NCBI GenBank assembly: GCA_030607895.1
Contig: JAUWJC010000295.1
Coordinates: 1-5,683, forward strand
Direction of reading: 5' to 3'
DNA length: 5,683 bases
Origin: Pirellulales bacterium
GTDB taxonomy: Bacteria > Planctomycetota > Planctomycetia > Pirellulales > Thermoguttaceae
Position numbers and translations under genes: made by a program. The first letter of the stretch is position 1. Each line of letters starts with the position of its first letter. Under the pieces are notes generated by a model that was given only the letters and a program-made list of their open reading frames with translations, ran no database searches and was not told where the DNA came from. Below, one piece after another: positions 3,106-5,683 of this stretch.

Positions 3106-5683
3106 GTGGAGTTGGCTATTTCAATTTCTTCCGCCATGCTGGCCGCGGCAGTGATTGGGGGGAGCGTTGCGCACGGGCAAACCGCGTGGTACGAAGGGTT
3201 TGAAGGACCACGGATTAGCTGGCGCGACGCAGGCGGAAACGCCCAATACCGGATCGATTTGCACAGGCGTATTCAGGGTGAGGCACACACGGGCGATGGC
3301 TGCGAACGGCTGAAGCTCTCCGGCGGCGAGGGCACGCATGTCTACCTCGGGCACGACGTGGGCTACCCACGAGTTATTCAGGAGTTGGCGCCTTCCGTAT
3401 GGGTCAAGGCGGACCGGCCGGGGCTGCGGATTCTTGCCCGGGTGGCACTGCCACGAACGGAAGACCCGCGTACCGGTCGGCCTGTCTCCACGCTGATTCG
3501 CGGCACAAGCTACACCAGGGTCGGTTCCTGGCAGCAGTTACGCATTGACAACATCCCGCAGCTTCTCGACCGCCAGGTCCGTATCTTGCGGATGGAGTTG
3601 GGGCCGGCCGTCGACGCGCGGGAGGCCTATATCGAGCGTATTCTGTTGAATGTATACGGCGGGTCGGGCGTGACGAACGCTTGGATCGACGATCTGGACA
3701 TTGGCGGGTTTGTCGCCCTGGCGGCCGGTCAATCGGCCTCGGGTCAAGGGGCGGCCCCCGGCCAAGGACCGGTTGCGACCAACACGCCGCAAACGCCGAG
3801 CCGGCTTCCCCCGGCAACCGGGACGGGCCAGCCCGATGGTTCGAAAGGCGGTCGGGTCAAGCTGGTTGGTTCGGTATTGCTGGTCGATGGTCGGGCCATG
3901 TTTCCCCGCGCAATTCAGTATCGGGGTGAATCGTTCTCGCGGCTGAAGCAGTTGGGCTTCAACACGGTTTGGCTCGGGCAACCCGCCACAAGTAACATGC
4001 TGGCGGAAGCCCGGCAGCTAGGGCTCTGGATAATCTGTCCGCCGCCGCATCCACCCCAGGAGGGGGCCGAAAAAGGGACCAGGTTTAATTTGCCCCAACG
4101 GCCCGCAGCGTGCTTCGCACAAATTAAACCTGGTCCCTTTTTCGGCTCTTCGCCGACAATCGGTTCGCAGTACGATCCCGTCTTGGCCTGGGATCTCGGT
4201 TGGGGCCTTTGCGATCGTCAGCTTCCGCTGACGCGGCAGTGGGCCCGGCAGGTCCGGTCGGCCGACGGGCACCGCGGACGGCCGCTCATCTGTCGTCCGG
4301 AGTCGAATCTACGTGGCTTCAGCCGATACGTCGATCTGCTAATGATTGGCCGATCGCCCTTGGGTAGCAGCCTGGAGTTGAGCGACTACGGCACGTGGGT
4401 GGGCCAGCGTCCGCGGCTGGCCAGGCCGGGTACGCCAATCTGGAGCACGGTGCAAACGCAGGCCGCCGCCGGCTTGCACGAGCAGTGGAACGTTGCGGGC
4501 AGGGGACTGTCGCTGCCGCCGGCGGTTACCAGCGAACAGATTCGCTTGATGGTCTTTACGGCCGTGGCGGCCGGCAGTCGGGGGCTGCTGTTCGAGTCGC
4601 GAGTCTCATTGGATGCCACCGATCCGGCCAGTCGCAATCGGGCGGCGGCACTCGAACTGCTAAACCTGGAACTGGAATTGATCAAACCGTGGCTGGCCGC
4701 CGGGAGTCTTGTCGCCACGGTTGGTGGAAGCGAGCCGGAAGTGGTCGGGGCCGTGTTGCGGACCGATCGGTCCCGGCTGCTGTTGCCCGTCTGGTCCGGT
4801 CCGGGCGCTCAGTTCGTTCCCGGCCAATCGGCAGGCAATCGGATTTCCTTCGTCGTGCCCGGCGTGCCCGAATCGAACGATGCCTACGAAATCACACCCG
4901 GCGGATTGCAACCGCTTCGTCACAAGCGGGTAACGGGCGGTGTGAGGGTAACACTCGAAGAGTTCTCGCTAAGCGCGATGGTGCTTCTGACCCAGGACCC
5001 GTTGGCCGTCAGCAATTTGACCCGACGCTCGGCGGCGATTGCACGGCGGGCGGCCCAGTTGCAGCGACAGTTGGCCGATTGGAAATCGCAGATAGTTGGG
5101 GAAGTGATCGGGCGACTGGAAGCTCGCGGAATCAAAACCTTTCAATCGGCCGACCGCTTGACCGAGGCGCGGAAGAGCCTCCAGCAATGCGACGGCTACA
5201 TGGCGACCGGCGACTATCGGACGGCCCTGTTGCACGCCGGGCGGGCGATGCGGCCGCTAAGGATGCTCGAGCGGTCGAGTTGGCTCTCGGCGGTCGGTCC
5301 ACTCGGCTCGCCGGTGGCCAGTCCGGCGGCCGTTTGCTTCTTGACGCTGCCTTGGCACGGCGACATGATGGGCCGGATCGGCGCGAGGCAGCCGGGCGCG
5401 AACCGCCTGGCAGGTGGCGATTTCGAGGACCTGGGCGCAATGCTGTCGGCCGGCTGGCACCATTTTCAACATCCCTCGTCGGGCGTCCGGACCGAGGCGG
5501 AGTTGGCTCCCATGGCAGCCCACTCCGGCCGGTTCGGGCTGCGGCTGCTTGCCCAGCCGGCCCCCCCCCCCCCCCCCCCCCCCCGGGGATCACCCGCCCG
5601 CCCCCCCCCCCCCACCGGCGGGGCGGCGCCCACAACCCCCCCCCCCCCCAACCCCCCCCCCCCCCCCCCCCAAAACACCCCCC
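3106..5683 (+). CDS. Large secreted planctomycete-type protein with TIM-barrel-like and carbohydrate-binding-like domains (3' partial)
   Basis: The frame is open from the stop at 3088-3090 to the window end, about 818 reliable codons (to ~5560). The start is uncertain: GTG 3106 gives ELAISISSAMLAAAVIGGSVAHGQ, a signal-like stretch with possible cleavage after AHG; TTG 3112 and ATG 3136 are alternatives, and none has a ribosome binding site. Numbered from 3106, residues 28-205 are beta-rich (WYEGFEGP, WIDDLDIGGF) like a jelly-roll ligand-binding domain. Residues 206-250 are a Gly/Pro/Gln linker. About 250-600 resemble a glycoside-hydrolase-like TIM barrel (FPRAIQYRGESFSRLKQLG, AWDLGWGL, AGSRGLLFES). 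Residues 638-675 form a coiled coil, and from about 766 a module (GGDFED, SGRFGLRLL) resembles carbohydrate-binding domains. Residues 321-347 are encoded by palindromic element copy 3. The fold suggests action on surface or extracellular polysaccharide; no catalytic acids could be assigned, so enzyme activity is unproven. The C-terminus is lost in poly-C sequence. Confidence 0.85.
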   Translation, partial: MELAISISSAMLAAAVIGGSVAHGQTAWYEGFEGPRISWRDAGGNAQYRIDLHRRIQGEAHTGDGCERLKLSGGEGTHVYLGHDVGYPRVIQELAPSVWVKADRPGLRILARVALPRTEDPRTGRPVSTLIRGTSYTRVGSWQQLRIDNIPQLLDRQVRILRMELGPAVDAREAYIERILLNVYGGSGVTNAWIDDLDIGGFVALAAGQSASGQGAAPGQGPVATNTPQTPSRLPPATGTGQPDGSKGGRVKLVGSVLLVDGRAMFPRAIQYRGESFSRLKQLGFNTVWLGQPATSNMLAEARQLGLWIICPPPHPPQEGAEKGTRFNLPQRPAACFAQIKPGPFFGSSPTIGSQYDPVLAWDLGWGLCDRQLPLTRQWARQVRSADGHRGRPLICRPESNLRGFSRYVDLLMIGRSPLGSSLELSDYGTWVGQRPRLARPGTPIWSTVQTQAAAGLHEQWNVAGRGLSLPPAVTSEQIRLMVFTAVAAGSRGLLFESRVSLDATDPASRNRAAALELLNLELELIKPWLAAGSLVATVGGSEPEVVGAVLRTDRSRLLLPVWSGPGAQFVPGQSAGNRISFVVPGVPESNDAYEITPGGLQPLRHKRVTGGVRVTLEEFSLSAMVLLTQDPLAVSNLTRRSAAIARRAAQLQRQLADWKSQIVGEVIGRLEARGIKTFQSADRLTEARKSLQQCDGYMATGDYRTALLHAGRAMRPLRMLERSSWLSAVGPLGSPVASPAAVCFLTLPWHGDMMGRIGARQPGANRLAGGDFEDLGAMLSAGWHHFQHPSSGVRTEAELAPMAAHSGRFGLRLLAQPAPPPPPPPRGSPARPPPPTGGAAPTTPPPPNPPPPPPQNTP
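4066..4146 (-). repeat. 81-bp palindromic element, copy 3, inside a coding region
   Basis: Perfect 27-nt inverted arms (4066-4092 and 4120-4146), identical to those of copy 2, flank a 27-nt core (4093-4119). The core matches copy 2 at 23 of 27 positions when reverse-complemented, and all four differences are C/G exchanges. The element begins and ends exactly on codon boundaries of the secreted-protein gene. It encodes 27 residues: AEKGTRFNL, then PQRPAACFA, then QIKPGPFFG. No target duplication is evident (flanks GGGG and TCTT). Confidence 0.95.
5561..5683. other. Poly-C low-complexity end, probable sequencing or assembly artefact
   Basis: The last 123 bases consist mostly of C homopolymers (about 24 at 5561-5584, 13 at 5601-5613, 14 at 5636-5649 and 20 at 5652-5671) with a few other bases between. 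The change from normal mixed coding sequence is abrupt at 5561. Long pure C runs fit the poly-G failure mode of two-colour sequencing read in reverse, or a bad contig end. The apparent proline-rich extension of the plus-strand gene and the glycine-rich minus-strand frames here should not be trusted. Confidence 0.9.

Noticed and set aside
3404..3981. Two overlapping minus-strand open frames (3404-3817 and 3538-3981)
   Set aside because: Both are antisense shadows of the plus-strand secreted-protein gene; they are Arg/Pro-rich and have no domains.
582..4146. Repeat copies as a CRISPR array or as ends of one composite transposon
   Set aside because: The copies are 3.4 kb apart with no spacers between them. 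The genes between copies 2 and 3 (kinase, small protein, start of the secreted-protein gene) include no transposase, and one copy lies inside a gene.
5132..5678. Minus-strand glycine-rich open frames at the right end
   Set aside because: Their polyglycine starts are made by the poly-C artefact, and the rest is antisense to the secreted-protein gene.

Overview
The window looks like a piece of a planctomycete (Pirellula-like) genome. The grounds are an N-terminal helical pre-domain joined to a soluble Ser/Thr kinase, a large secreted jelly-roll/TIM-barrel-like protein of a type I associate with planctomycetes, GC-rich coding sequence, and many short dispersed palindromes and heptamer repeats between genes. 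This is inference from protein character; no search was run. Both window ends look like contig ends. The left end is a degraded copy of a repeat, and the last ~120 bases are C homopolymers that look like sequencing or assembly artefact.

Layout: (1) 1-152 is non-coding: repeat copy 1, a small TTGCG/CGCAA hairpin and three TGACCAC heptamers. (2) 153-479 (-) is thioredoxin, with a near-consensus sigma70 promoter at 517-544. (3) 582-662 is palindromic repeat copy 2, filling the gap between the kinase stop codon and the thioredoxin promoter. (4) 664-2145 (-) is a Ser/Thr protein kinase with a C-terminal receiver-like domain that lacks the phosphorylation residues; its -10 box is at 2177-2182. (5) 2146-2425 is non-coding: the kinase promoter, an intrinsic terminator for the gene upstream, and a GGGTTCA array that forms a long inverted repeat. 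(6) 2426-2710 (-) encodes a 94-residue helical/coiled-coil protein of unknown function with a good ribosome binding site. (7) 2711-3105 is a gene-free divergent region with several hairpins. (8) 3106 to the window end (+) is a large secreted protein: signal-peptide-like start, beta-rich domain, Gly/Pro linker, TIM-barrel-like domain, coiled coil and carbohydrate-binding-like C-terminus. It is cut by the window end.

The most interesting structure is an 81-bp palindromic element: 27-nt perfect inverted arms around a 27-nt asymmetric core. Copies 2 and 3 have identical arms and lie in opposite orientations. Copy 3 sits inside the large secreted-protein gene, exactly on codon boundaries, and adds 27 residues without a stop or frameshift. 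In this frame the element is open on both strands and reads AEKGTRFNL-(9 residues)-QIKPGPFFG in either orientation. This resembles the protein-coding palindromic elements known from Rickettsia.

The three minus-strand genes appear to be separate transcription units, each with its own promoter, ribosome binding site or terminator signals. No shared pathway is evident from the sequence.
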